Shown here piece by piece: positions 28,918 through 37,787 of a DNA stretch of 64,000 bases (within the stretch, counting starts at the first letter, position 1; each line of letters opens with the position of its first letter). The translations under genes were made by a program, and so were the position numbers. Below the pieces are notes generated by a model. It was given only the letters and a program-made list of their open reading frames with translations, was not told where the DNA came from and searched no databases. This DNA is from an uncultured Archangium sp. (GTDB lineage: Bacteria; Myxococcota; Myxococcia; Myxococcales; Myxococcaceae): positions 1-64,000 of the forward strand of contig CAIVGN010000115.1 in NCBI GenBank assembly GCA_903905455.1. The letters are read 5' to 3'.

Positions 28918-29864
28918 CAGAGCCACCCCTTGTGACGGAACCACAGCAGCATCGAGACCGGCAGCACGACCATGGTGGCGAGCATGAGCCCGAAGAGCGC
29001 CGGGTGGTTGAGGGAATCGAAGTTCTGCCCGAAGAAGCCCACGATGAACGACAGGGGCATGAAGATCGACGCGAAGATCGTCAACTGCTTGCTGATGTCG
29101 CTGGTGCGGTTGGCGACCTGCGAGAGATAGGCGTCGACCACGTTGCCCACGAGGTCTCGGGCGGCGTCGATCTGCTCGTAGATCCGCACGAGGTGATCGA
29201 ACACGTCGCGGAAGTAGATGGTGGTGCGCTCCTGCACCTGGGGGATGCCGCGGCGCGCCAGCAGGCCCACCACGTCGCGCTGGGGGGAGAGCACGCGGCG
29301 CACCAGCACCAGGGCGCGCTTGAGCTCGAAGGTCTCCTGGAGCATCGAGCGCGGGGGGAACTCGGCGAAGATGCGCTCCTCGAGGTCTTCGAGCGCCTCG
29401 TTGAACGAGTCGAGCAGCGGGAAGTTCCGGTCCACCAGGGCGTCGGCCAGCAGGTACACCACGAAGTCGACGCCCCGCCCGATCGTGCCGGTGGGGTCGG
29501 CGTCGAGGCGCTTGTGGGTCTGCTCGATGGCTCCGTGCCCCTTGTCGTGCACGGTGATCAGCCAGTCGGGCCCGATGAAGAAGTGCAATTCGTGCATCGA
29601 CAGGTCGGCCCACTTGTCGGTGGTGGTGGAGAAGCCCTGGAGCACCAGGAACTGGTGGGTGCCGTAATCTTCGAGCTTGGGGCGTTGATCGAGGTGCAGG
29701 CAGTCTTCGATGGCCAGCTTGTGCAGCCCGAAGCGCGTGCCCAGCTTGTTGAGCACTGCTTCATCCGGCTCGATGACGTCGACCCACTTGAGACCGGCGT
29801 GGTCCAGCAGCGTCTCGTCTCCGTCGAGGAGTCGCCCGTTGTCGTACACGCGCACACGAAGCAT
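28917..29864 (-). CDS. corA: CorA-family divalent cation channel, GQN variant
   Basis: 315 aa from ATG 29864. A large cytoplasmic domain with the typical WVDVIEPDEAVLNKLGTRFGLH start and long helices is followed by two C-terminal membrane helices (ASIFMPLSFIVGFFGQNF and LFGLMLATMVVLPVSMLLWF). The usual YGMN selectivity motif between them reads FGQN. It probably conducts Mg2+ or related ions inward as a pentamer. It is coupled to the hydrolase downstream. Confidence 0.88.
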   Translation of the reverse strand: MLRVRVYDNGRLLDGDETLLDHAGLKWVDVIEPDEAVLNKLGTRFGLHKLAIEDCLHLDQRPKLEDYGTHQFLVLQGFSTTTDKWADLSMHELHFFIGPDWLITVHDKGHGAIEQTHKRLDADPTGTIGRGVDFVVYLLADALVDRNFPLLDSFNEALEDLEERIFAEFPPRSMLQETFELKRALVLVRRVLSPQRDVVGLLARRGIPQVQERTTIYFRDVFDHLVRIYEQIDAARDLVGNVVDAYLSQVANRTSDISKQLTIFASIFMPLSFIVGFFGQNFDSLNHPALFGLMLATMVVLPVSMLLWFRHKGWL

Positions 29865-29923
29865 GACCCGGTTGGTAGCAGATCTTTTCGTGCGCAGCGC
29901 TCGCAGTATCGTATTGGTTACTC

Positions 29924-31018
29924 GTGGAGTCGTTGCCCCCGAAACTCGAAGCGCTCTTTGCCACTGAGGCAGATCAGGACTTCGCCCCGCGAGCACGCAT
30001 GGTGTGCTTCGCCGCGGCGCGAACCATCAGCCAGCTCGGCGAGCTCGATCTCGTGCAGTACGAAGAGCCCGACGTCGACGGCACGGCCGATCTCTCGATG
30101 TGGGAAACGGTGGCGCCGATCATCGGGAGCACCATTTCCGAGGTGAACACCCTGAGCGCGCAGATCGAGGCCAGCTTCCCGGTGGGCGAGCGGCTGACCG
30201 ACCCGCGGCACCTCGAGGTCGAGACGGTGGTGCAGACCGCCTCCATGGAGCTCAAAGCCGAGGTGATGAACTTCGGCATGCGGGTGCGCGACCCCTCGGT
30301 CGTCGGCGATCGCTGGAACCTCATCACCGAGCTGCAGATCTTCCGGTTCCGCTTCCGCGATCGCATCGGGAAGATGGTGTGGGAAGTGGCCAACGTGTTC
30401 GGCGAGCTGAAGCGCCGCGAGGTCGAGCCCGGCTACGACCAGGCGCTCGGTGCGACGCTGGTGGTGCGCGCCATGACCGCGGACCTGCGCCGGCTGATGC
30501 GGGTGCGCATTCACAAGGTCGGCGACGCCCAGCCCGGCGACATGCTCGCCCAGGCCCAGCAGATGGCAAAGGAGCTCAACGCCTTCGGTCGCACCGCGGC
30601 GTGGCGCGCGCTCCGGGCGCAAGACAAGAAGGGCATCCTGGAGTTCCGCGGCAAGGTGCGCGAGCTGATCGCCTCGGGGGCGCCCAGCAAGATCGACCTG
30701 CTGCAGCTGATCGAGCCCTTCGTGGAGTTCGTCGACGGGTTCGGCGGCATCAACCAGCGGGAGATCCTCGTGCAGCACGACCAGGAGGTGCTCGCGTCGG
30801 TGGGCGTGGCCCTGGAGCGCGCCATGAGCATCGACTCGCCAGGTGAGCGCCTCGCGGCCTTCAAGGAGGCGGTGGACAGCGGCCAGGCGCTCTACGGCCG
30901 GTCGCACGACTTCGACACCTTCCTGCGCCACCTGCGCAAGGGCCTGCCGTCCCCGGAAGCGGTCAGCGAGCAGCTCGAGCAGTTCCTCGTACAGATCGCC
31001 GGGCTCTCGCAGTATTGA
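29924..31018 (+). CDS. Hypothetical protein, helical
   Basis: 364 aa; I do not recognise the family. It is soluble, strongly helical and charged, without signal peptide, membrane segment or catalytic motif. Stretches such as LITELQIFRFRFRDRIGKMVWEV suggest long amphipathic helices and a scaffold or regulatory role. The GTG start lies 59 bp from the divergent corA gene. The next gene begins 11 bp downstream, so they may share an operon with the HAD and methyltransferase genes. Confidence 0.65.
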   Translation: MESLPPKLEALFATEADQDFAPRARMVCFAAARTISQLGELDLVQYEEPDVDGTADLSMWETVAPIIGSTISEVNTLSAQIEASFPVGERLTDPRHLEVETVVQTASMELKAEVMNFGMRVRDPSVVGDRWNLITELQIFRFRFRDRIGKMVWEVANVFGELKRREVEPGYDQALGATLVVRAMTADLRRLMRVRIHKVGDAQPGDMLAQAQQMAKELNAFGRTAAWRALRAQDKKGILEFRGKVRELIASGAPSKIDLLQLIEPFVEFVDGFGGINQREILVQHDQEVLASVGVALERAMSIDSPGERLAAFKEAVDSGQALYGRSHDFDTFLRHLRKGLPSPEAVSEQLEQFLVQIAGLSQY

Positions 31019-31029
31019 CCTCCCGCACG

Positions 31030-31848
31030 ATGCCGACCGGGAAGTCTGATGCGCTGGCGCCGCTGCACGAGGCCGATCTCTCGCGCGTCGAAGCCGTCTT
31101 CACCGACGTCGACGGCACGCTGACCACGAACGGCAAGCTGACCTCGGCCACCTTGCGCGCCATGGAGTGGCTGCAGTCGCACCGGGTGCCCGTGGTGCTG
31201 GTCAGCGGCCGGCCCGCGGGGTGGGGCGAGGCCTGGGTGCGGCAGTGGCCGGTGGCCGGCGCGATCATGGAGAACGGCGGGCTGCACTTCGCCTGGCGTG
31301 GCGAGCGGCTGGTGAAGACCTACGCCCAGGCGCCCAGGGCGCGCCTCGCCGCCCGCAAGGCGCTGGTGGGCCACGTGCAGGCGGCGCTGAAGCACGTGAA
31401 GGGCGCGCGGCTGTCGAGCGACTCGTCGTCGACCGAGGTCGACCTGGCCATCGACTACGCCGAAGACGTGAAGCTGGGCAGCGCTTCGGCCGATGCGCTC
31501 GAGGCGTTCCTCGGCAAGCGCGGGGTGACGGCGGTGCGCAGCTCGGTGCACGTCAATTGCTGGATCGGCGCCTTCGACAAGTGCTCGGCGGTGCGCCGCT
31601 TCGCGAAGCTCGAGTGGAAGCAGGCCCTCACCGCCGACGAGCGCCGCTACGTCTACGTCGGTGACTCGTTCAACGACGCGCCGATGTTCGGCGCGTTCCC
31701 CCTGTCGATCGGCGTCGCCAACGTGCGCGACGTGCTCGACCGTCTCGAAGCCAAACCCCGTTTCATCACCCGCGCCCGCGAGGGGAAGGGGTTCGGCGAA
31801 GTCGCCGACGCCATCGTCCGCGCTCGGCGCAGCCGGAGAAACCGATGA
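31030..31848 (+). CDS. HAD-superfamily (Cof/IIB-like) phosphatase
   Basis: 272 aa from ATG 31030; TTG 31015 is an alternative. Motif I FTDVDGTLTTNG holds the nucleophilic and acid aspartates, motif II is LVSGRPAGW, and motif IV is YVGDSFNDAPMF. The C2-type cap between them (about residues 90-180) fits subclass IIB enzymes that dephosphorylate sugars or phospholipid-like compounds. Its end overlaps the methyltransferase start (ATGA). Confidence 0.85.
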   Translation: MPTGKSDALAPLHEADLSRVEAVFTDVDGTLTTNGKLTSATLRAMEWLQSHRVPVVLVSGRPAGWGEAWVRQWPVAGAIMENGGLHFAWRGERLVKTYAQAPRARLAARKALVGHVQAALKHVKGARLSSDSSSTEVDLAIDYAEDVKLGSASADALEAFLGKRGVTAVRSSVHVNCWIGAFDKCSAVRRFAKLEWKQALTADERRYVYVGDSFNDAPMFGAFPLSIGVANVRDVLDRLEAKPRFITRAREGKGFGEVADAIVRARRSRRNR

Positions 31849-33044
31849 GCCACCTCGTGAAGGTCCCCGTCAAACCAGGTCTTGGCCGCCACATTCGCGC
31901 CGGTCACCCCTGGGTGTTCAAGAAGGCCATCGAGATCACCCCGCGCGTGCCGGCGGGCAGCGTGGTCGACCTCACCGACGAGGGGCGCTTCGCGGGGCGC
32001 GGCTACTTCGACCCGTTCTCGGCGATCGCCGTGCGCGTGCTCACCACCGACCCGCGCGAGACCATCGACGCGGCGTTCTTCGAGCGCAAGGTGCGCCAGG
32101 CCCTCGAGTCGCGGCAGCAGCTCATCGACTTCGAGGGCACCAACGCCTTCCGCCTGATCCACGGCGAAGGTGACGGGCTGCCGGGCGTGGTGGTCGATCT
32201 CTACGCGGGCTTCGCGGTGATGAAGCTGTACTCGGCGGGGCTGACGCCGCACCGGCCGCTGATCGTCGAGGCGCTGCGACGCGCGGTGCCCGGCCTCAAG
32301 GGCGTGGTGGGCCGCGACGAGGTGGGCCGCGACGACGCCGACGTCGACGACGAGAAGGGCAACGGCAAGGTGCTGTGGGGCGCCGAGGCTCCCCAGCCGC
32401 TGGAGATCCTCGAGCGGGGCGCGAAGTTCCTGGTCGACGTGTACGCCGGCCAGAAGACGGGCTTCTTCCTCGACCAGCGCGAGAACCGGCACCTGCTGCG
32501 CCGCATCTCGAAGGACCTCGACGTCCTCAACTGCTTCTGTTTCTCGGGTGGCTTCTCGGTGAACGCGGCCTTAGGTGGCGCGCGCAGCGTGTTCTCGGTC
32601 GACCAGGACGCCGACGCCATCGCGCTCGCCCGCGAGAACTTCACCCTCAACGGGCTGCCCGCGGCCAAGCACGACTTCCTCGCCGCCGACGCCTTCGAGC
32701 TGCTCGAGTCGTTCAAGCAGGAAGGGCGCAAGTTCGACCTGATCATCCTCGACCCTCCGGCGTTCGCGAAGAGCCAGAAGGCCGTGGAGAACGCGGTGGC
32801 CGGCTATGCCTCGCTCAACCGCCAGGCGCTCGCGGTGCTCAAGCCCGGGGGCCTGCTGTGCACGGCCAGTTGCTCGGCCCGCGTGTCCTCGGAGGCCTTC
32901 TTCGAGGCGGTCAAGGAAGGGGCCTACAACGCGGGCGTCGACCTGACGCTCGTGGAGGAGCGGTTCCAGCCGCCGGATCACCCCGTGCGGCTCCAGTTCC
33001 GCGAGGGCAAGTACCTCAAGTTCTTCGTGCTCCGCGGGCGCTGA
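31845..33044 (+). CDS. PUA-domain class I rRNA (cytosine) methyltransferase, RlmI-like
   Basis: 399 aa. An N-terminal PUA-like domain (HIRAGHPWVFKKAIE) precedes the EEHEE part (FHLIHGEGDGLPGVVVD-type sequence) and a Rossmann methyltransferase domain. The SAM motif I is VLNCFCFSGGFSVNAALGGA, motif IV is LIILDPPAFAKSQ, and the later LLCTASCSARVSSEAF contains a cysteine pair region. A hydrophilic insertion (EVGRDDADVDDEKGNGK) is unusual. It probably methylates 23S rRNA cytosine, but family members vary. It is coupled to the HAD gene. Confidence 0.87.
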   Translation: MSHLVKVPVKPGLGRHIRAGHPWVFKKAIEITPRVPAGSVVDLTDEGRFAGRGYFDPFSAIAVRVLTTDPRETIDAAFFERKVRQALESRQQLIDFEGTNAFRLIHGEGDGLPGVVVDLYAGFAVMKLYSAGLTPHRPLIVEALRRAVPGLKGVVGRDEVGRDDADVDDEKGNGKVLWGAEAPQPLEILERGAKFLVDVYAGQKTGFFLDQRENRHLLRRISKDLDVLNCFCFSGGFSVNAALGGARSVFSVDQDADAIALARENFTLNGLPAAKHDFLAADAFELLESFKQEGRKFDLIILDPPAFAKSQKAVENAVAGYASLNRQALAVLKPGGLLCTASCSARVSSEAFFEAVKEGAYNAGVDLTLVEERFQPPDHPVRLQFREGKYLKFFVLRGR

Positions 33045-33166
33045 AGATTCTCTGCACACCGCGAGGGGCTGCCGTGTCTGGTCCCCCGAAGCGGATTGAC
33101 TTCAAACAGGGGCTGCGCCAAACGCCGCGAGGCCTCAGGCAGCTCTCACAAAACAAAGGGAAAACC

Positions 33167-33793
33167 ATGCGTTCCATGAAGCTCGTTGCTCTCGGTGCTC
33201 TGTCGTTGCTGGCCCTCGTTGGCTGCAGCGCGGGCCAGCCCCGCATCTACCGGGTGGCTGTCGACGACAGCAACCTGCGCCTCATCTCGACCTCCAGCTG
33301 CTTCCGCAACAACCAGCTGCCCACCGGTCGCAGCAACAGCACCGAGACCGGGTTCCGCGCGGAAGACGAGTGGGTGATCTGGAACGGCATCAGCAACGAC
33401 AAGGGCGAGCAGATTGAATACCTCGACCTCGGCGCCCAGAGCTTCAAGGTCGGCGACGCCCCGACCATCACGGTCGGCAACCTGATCGAAGGCACGCAGA
33501 AGACCTTCTCGGCGCTCCGCGGCGTGCAGGAGCCCATCTCGGACTCGTACACCCACGCGCGCCAGACGCAGATCACCGTGAAGTTCGACGACTACTCGGC
33601 CTCGCCGGTCGGCACGATCGCGCTCAACGCGCAGTACGCCTGCATCAAGAACCGCGTCGGCTGCCCCGGTGGTCCGGAAGGCACCCCGTCGGACCTCGCG
33701 CCGCCGGACGCCGCGTCGTGCACCACCAGCCTCAGCTTCGTCGCGCGCCGCATCGAGGTGCAGCAGATGACGGCGTACAACAACAACCCGTAA
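33167..33793 (+). CDS. Lipoprotein of unknown function
   Basis: 208 aa from ATG 33167, preceded by AAAGGGA at good spacing. The signal peptide ends at the lipobox ALVGC. The mature protein is polar with few cysteines, and the sequence suggests beta structure (QITVKFDDYSASPVGTIALNAQYAC). I do not recognise the family. A clear terminator follows 28 bp after the stop, so it is probably a single-gene unit with its own promoter in the 122 bp upstream. Confidence 0.72.
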   Translation: MRSMKLVALGALSLLALVGCSAGQPRIYRVAVDDSNLRLISTSSCFRNNQLPTGRSNSTETGFRAEDEWVIWNGISNDKGEQIEYLDLGAQSFKVGDAPTITVGNLIEGTQKTFSALRGVQEPISDSYTHARQTQITVKFDDYSASPVGTIALNAQYACIKNRVGCPGGPEGTPSDLAPPDAASCTTSLSFVARRIEVQQMTAYNNNP

Positions 33794-33820
33794 TTTCCGG
33801 TCGGTTGCTGTCATCGTGAG

Positions 33821-33848
33821 CGGGGGCCTGGAGACGGGCCCCCGTTTT
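33821..33848 (+). terminator. Intrinsic terminator after the lipoprotein gene
   Basis: CGGGGGCC (33821-33828) pairs with GGCCCCCG (33837-33844) around an 8-nt loop, followed by TTTT (33845-33848). Confidence 0.75.
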
Positions 33849-33866
33849 CGTTTGTGAAGGTGCGCC

Positions 33867-34526
33867 ATGGTGATGAAGGGCCAGTATCTCGAGCGGCCGA
33901 CGCTCATTCCGTTGCAGGGGGGCCTGGTGCTCGAGGGCGTCTCGCACCGGGGTGCGTTGCGGCCGGGGCTGTTGGTGCTGCCGCCTCCGTCGATCGAAGG
34001 CAGCGGCATGGATCACGTGGTGGGGGCCGAGCTGGCGTTTGCCGTCTCGCACCTGGGTCACCCCACGCTGCGCTTCAACTACCGGGGCATCGGCGGCAGC
34101 CAGGGGTCACCGTCGCGCAGCCCGGCCGAGTGGCTCGAAGACGCGCGCGAGGCGCTGCGCCTGGCCATGGACAACACCGAGGGGCAACGCGTGGTGGTGG
34201 CGTCGATCGGCGCGTCGGACGCGGTGGCCCTCAAGCTCGCCGAGCTCGAGCCGCTGGCCGGGGTGGTCCTGATCAACCCTTCGCTCGCCAGGCCGGACGA
34301 CTTCGAGTCGCGCCCCGCGCTCGCCTGGCCGCTGGCCGTGGTGGTGGCCGAGCAGGACGAGACCCAGGATCGCGCTCGCTGGGCCGCGGTGCTCGCCCGG
34401 CTCGAGGCCGACTTCGTGGTCATCCCGGGTGCGACACGGGCCTACCAACGGAACCTGCCGATGGTGGGCAAGGCCGCCGCCTCCCTCGTTGGGCGGGCAG
34501 GGGGTCGACTCCGAGAAGGTGTTTGA
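33867..34526 (+). CDS. Alpha/beta-hydrolase-fold protein, probably inactive
   Basis: 219 aa with the fold of small dienelactone-hydrolase-like proteins: FNYRGIGGSQGSPS and LAGVVLINPSLA are typical. The nucleophile region reads VVASIGASDAV; the serine remains but the first glycine of GxSxG is replaced. Where the catalytic histidine is expected near the C-terminus (usually GADH), the sequence is GATR. A binding or regulatory role is possible. GAAGG lies a few bases before the start. Confidence 0.7.
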   Translation: MVMKGQYLERPTLIPLQGGLVLEGVSHRGALRPGLLVLPPPSIEGSGMDHVVGAELAFAVSHLGHPTLRFNYRGIGGSQGSPSRSPAEWLEDAREALRLAMDNTEGQRVVVASIGASDAVALKLAELEPLAGVVLINPSLARPDDFESRPALAWPLAVVVAEQDETQDRARWAAVLARLEADFVVIPGATRAYQRNLPMVGKAAASLVGRAGGRLREGV

Positions 34527-34603
34527 CCCACACTGCTGGGAACTTTCGGGAAGATCCAATCGTTGTGTCAGTCGTACGTACCGGCCCGATGCGAGGACCT
34601 CCC

Positions 34604-36493
34604 ATGAGAAACCTGCTGACCCTGACGTTCGCGGTGACGATGTGCCTGAGCGCGTGCACCCGCGGCGCCGGTGAGCCCGCGGTGGATCTGAGCCGCCCGT
34701 CGTACGTCACCGCCGAGCTCCCCGACGACCTGTCGGCCCACGTGCCCGGTCGCGTGGTCGTGGACTTCGTCGATGGCACCACCAAGGCGGAGTTCGACGC
34801 GCTGGAGCAGGACTGGGGCCTGGACCTCGAGTTCAACTCGGCCGAAGAGGGGCCCAGCTCGGCGATCACCACGGGCGCCTACGAGGGCGATCTCGACGCG
34901 CTGCTCGCGAAGATCCGCAGCAACCCGAAGGTGGAGTCGGCCGAGGCGCTGATGACGGTGCAGGCCAGCTACGTGCCCAACGACCCGATGTACGCCCGGC
35001 AGTGGAACCTGAAGCAGATCAACATGGAGCAGGCCTGGGACGTGTCGCGAGGCAAGGGCGTGGTCGTGGCGGTGCTCGACACCGGCATCGCCTGGGAAGA
35101 CCACGACGACTTCGCGGTGGTGCCCGATCTCGCCGCGCAGCGCTTCGCCGGGGGCTGGGACTTCGTGAACGACGACGCGCACGCCAACGACGATCACGGC
35201 CACGGCACGCACGTCGCGGGCACCATCGCCCAGGCGACGAACAACGGTGAAGGCGTCGCCGGCGTGGCCTTCGAGGCGACGCTGATGCCGGTCAAGGTGC
35301 TCGACCACTTCGGCAGCGGCAACACGGCCGACATCGCCGACGCCATTCACTGGGCGGCGGATCACGGCGCGAAGGTCATCAACATGTCGCTGGGCGGCGG
35401 CGGTCGCTCCGACGTGATGGAGCACGCCGTCACCTACGCGCGCGCCAAGGGCGTGGTCGTGGTGTGCGCGGCCGGCAACGGGGGTCGCGGCGTCGTCGAG
35501 TACCCCGCGGCGTACCCCGGCTCGTTCGCCGTGGCGGCGGTGGGGCCTTTGGGCACGAAGGCGCCGTACTCGTCGTGGGGCAAGGAGCTCGACATTGCCG
35601 CGCCGGGTGGCGACAAGTCGCAGGGCGAGGCCGCGGGCATCATGCAGAACACCATCGACCCGCAGGACGTGGGCCAGGCGGTCTACGCGTCGTACCAGGG
35701 CACCTCCATGGCCACGCCGCACGTGGCGGGCGTCGCGGCGCTGCTCTACGCGGCGGGCGCGAAGAACCCCGACCAGGTCGAGAAGGCGATGATCCTCGGG
35801 GCGAAGGCGGCCCCCGGCGCGAAGGGGTGGACGGACCAGTACGGTCACGGCCTGCTCGACGCGAAGGGCGCGCTCGACGCGCTCAAGAAGCTGCGCGCGG
35901 CCGACGCGAGCGAGCTGCTCCCCGACGAGGTGCAGCTGGCCCAGCAGGCCCCCGTGGCCGAGGCCCGCCAGGCCGTCGGCGTGTACTCGTACAGCGCGAC
36001 CAACTGGAAGGTGTTCGGGTGGGGCGCGGCGATGCTGGCCTTCGTGCTGCTCACGCTGGGGGGCAAGGAACGCCCCGGCTACCTCAACGTGCTGATCACC
36101 CCCGGCTTCCTCGTGCCGATGGTGCTCACCACCATGGGCGTCTTCTTCGTGCAGCGCTTCGTCGAGCCCAGCGCGCTGACCACCGCCGTCACCCTGCCGA
36201 TTCCCGACTGGCTCAACCGCATCATCTTCGGGCGCGGGGCGCTGGCGAACCCCATCATCTACAGCGCGGCGATCCCCATCGTGGTCTCGCTCTTCGCGAT
36301 CAAGTTCAAGGGCCTGCGTGCCCCGGTGGGTGGCCTGGCGATCGGCTTCGCGGGCATCCTCGGCTACTCCGCCTGGGCGAACGCGCCGGCGCTGGCGTGG
36401 ATGCCGTTCACCTTCCTCGCCATCCCCTGGCTCGCGGTCAACGCGATCGTCTGCCTCTTCATTGCCCGCGCGATGCTCAAGAAGGAGGCGTGA
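34604..36493 (+). CDS. Subtilisin-like serine protease lipoprotein with membrane tail
   Basis: 629 aa. The signal peptide ends at lipobox CLSAC (Cys18). A propeptide-like domain (about 45-125) precedes an S8 peptidase domain (about 130-430) with Asp159 (AVLDTGIAWEDH), His200 (DHGHGTHVAGT), Asn292 (AAGNGG) and Ser368 (GTSMATPHVAG), all intact. Residues about 455-629 contain around five hydrophobic segments (for example VFGWGAAMLAFVLLTLGG, LAIPWLAVNAIVCLFIA). The protease domain should thus face the periplasm and be tethered at both ends. ATG 34604 is preceded by GAGGA. The gene after it starts within its stop codon (TGATG). Confidence 0.88.
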   Translation: MRNLLTLTFAVTMCLSACTRGAGEPAVDLSRPSYVTAELPDDLSAHVPGRVVVDFVDGTTKAEFDALEQDWGLDLEFNSAEEGPSSAITTGAYEGDLDALLAKIRSNPKVESAEALMTVQASYVPNDPMYARQWNLKQINMEQAWDVSRGKGVVVAVLDTGIAWEDHDDFAVVPDLAAQRFAGGWDFVNDDAHANDDHGHGTHVAGTIAQATNNGEGVAGVAFEATLMPVKVLDHFGSGNTADIADAIHWAADHGAKVINMSLGGGGRSDVMEHAVTYARAKGVVVVCAAGNGGRGVVEYPAAYPGSFAVAAVGPLGTKAPYSSWGKELDIAAPGGDKSQGEAAGIMQNTIDPQDVGQAVYASYQGTSMATPHVAGVAALLYAAGAKNPDQVEKAMILGAKAAPGAKGWTDQYGHGLLDAKGALDALKKLRAADASELLPDEVQLAQQAPVAEARQAVGVYSYSATNWKVFGWGAAMLAFVLLTLGGKERPGYLNVLITPGFLVPMVLTTMGVFFVQRFVEPSALTTAVTLPIPDWLNRIIFGRGALANPIIYSAAIPIVVSLFAIKFKGLRAPVGGLAIGFAGILGYSAWANAPALAWMPFTFLAIPWLAVNAIVCLFIARAMLKKEA

Positions 36494-36708
36494 TGAAGCT
36501 CACCGGGAAAGTGGCCTTTCGGGATCTCGAGACCGGCGTGTGGGTGCTCGAGGGCGACGACGGCAAGACCTACCTGCTCGCTGGCGGTGATCGGAAGATC
36601 AAGAAGAGCGGGGCGCGCATCGAGGTCGAGGGTGACGTCGACGCCGACTCCGCCACCATCGCCATGGTCGGGCCGCGGTTGGTGGTGAAGCAATACCGTT
36701 TCACTTGA
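36493..36708 (+). CDS. Small DUF5818-like protein
   Basis: 71 aa. The sequence MKLTGKVAFRDLETGVWVLE with DGKTYLLAGGD looks like a small OB-like beta barrel similar to DUF5818 proteins, though I name the family from memory. It has no signal peptide. Its ATG shares a base with the protease stop, so it is made together with the membrane protease. Its last 8 bp overlap the convergent CPBP gene. Confidence 0.65.
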   Translation: MKLTGKVAFRDLETGVWVLEGDDGKTYLLAGGDRKIKKSGARIEVEGDVDADSATIAMVGPRLVVKQYRFT

Positions 36709-37747
36709 GCGAGCGGACCAGGGCTTCGTAGTCCTCCAGCGAGGCGTCTCCGCGGCGGGCCTTCGCGCGGAGTTCCTTCACGGCGTCCTGCTTGCGCAGC
36801 TCCTTCGAGGGTCGCAGCTGCGCGTCGAGCACGTTGAGCTGCACCCCGCGCAGGTCCACGGCCAGCAGGAGCGCGACGGCGGTCGCCAACGCCAGCAGCC
36901 AGGGCGCGAAGAGTCTCCCGGGCGGTGCCGCGGCCATGGGCTCGAGCGACATCGGCCGGGGCGACTCGAGGCGGCCGCTGGCGAAGCGCACCAGGGCGAG
37001 CAGCGCCACGTTCCCCACGATGAACAGGGTCAGCGGCACCCACCACACGAGGTCGGCTTCCTTCGTCTCTCCGGCAGCGAGGAACAGGCCCGAGGAGAGG
37101 GCGTTGTTCGCCGCGTGGGCCGCGATGGCCGGCCACAGCGAGCCCGCGCGCCATGCGAGCAGCCCGAAGAGCACGCCCAGCTCGAAGCGCGCCGCGAAGC
37201 CCACCGGGTCGAGGTGGAACGCGCTGAAGATGATCGCCGTGACCACGATCGCCCGGGGCGCGCCGCGGTGCTCCTGCACGCCGCGCTGGAGGAACCCGCG
37301 GAAGAAGAGCTCTTCCCCGATGGGCGCCGCGAGGGAGACCCCCAGCAGCACCAGGGCCAGCTCGATCGTCGAGTGCCGCTCGAAGATCTGCGCGCTGTCG
37401 AAGCGCTCCACCATCGACCGGGGAAAAATCGCCTGGGCCAGCGCCATCAACGGTACCGCCCACGCGACGTAATTGACCAGCCCGAAGGCGAGCCCCAGGC
37501 CGAAACTCCGGGGGGCAAACGGATCGAGCCCCATGGCGCGCAGCGGGGCGAAGCGCAGCAACTGCCACCCGAGCACGGCCAGGCCGGCGAAGACGAGCAG
37601 CTCCGAGACCCACAGGCCCCAGGCCAACTGCAGGAACTGCGCGGTGCCACCGGCGAGCATGAAGGCGCCGAGGGCGAAGCCGGTCCACCCGATCACCCAG
37701 GCTGGTGGAATCCGTGACGGGGGTGGCTCTGGGGGCAGCTCAATCAC
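36701..37747 (-). CDS. CPBP-family intramembrane metalloprotease
   Basis: 348 aa with eight or so membrane helices. The three CPBP motifs are present: EELFFRGFLQ (E145, E146, R150), FSAFHLDP (H178) and HAANN (H211, N215). This is the Abi/CAAX-protease-like family that cleaves within membranes. A cytoplasmic Arg/Lys-rich tail ends it. GTG 37747 is 40 bp from the divergent MoxR gene. Confidence 0.87.
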   Translation of the reverse strand: MIELPPEPPPSRIPPAWVIGWTGFALGAFMLAGGTAQFLQLAWGLWVSELLVFAGLAVLGWQLLRFAPLRAMGLDPFAPRSFGLGLAFGLVNYVAWAVPLMALAQAIFPRSMVERFDSAQIFERHSTIELALVLLGVSLAAPIGEELFFRGFLQRGVQEHRGAPRAIVVTAIIFSAFHLDPVGFAARFELGVLFGLLAWRAGSLWPAIAAHAANNALSSGLFLAAGETKEADLVWWVPLTLFIVGNVALLALVRFASGRLESPRPMSLEPMAAAPPGRLFAPWLLALATAVALLLAVDLRGVQLNVLDAQLRPSKELRKQDAVKELRAKARRGDASLEDYEALVRSLK

Positions 37748-37772
37748 GGGAACGGGCTCGGGAGACGGTCGT

Positions 37773-37778
37773 TATACT
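37773..37778 (+). promoter_or_regulatory. Possible -10 element with near-leaderless start
   Basis: TATACT at 37773-37778 matches five of six consensus bases and ends 9 nt before GTG 37788. Transcription would begin within about 3 nt of the start codon. No convincing -35 is visible in the 40-bp divergent gap. Confidence 0.35.
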
Positions 37779-37787
37779 CGGCGCCCT

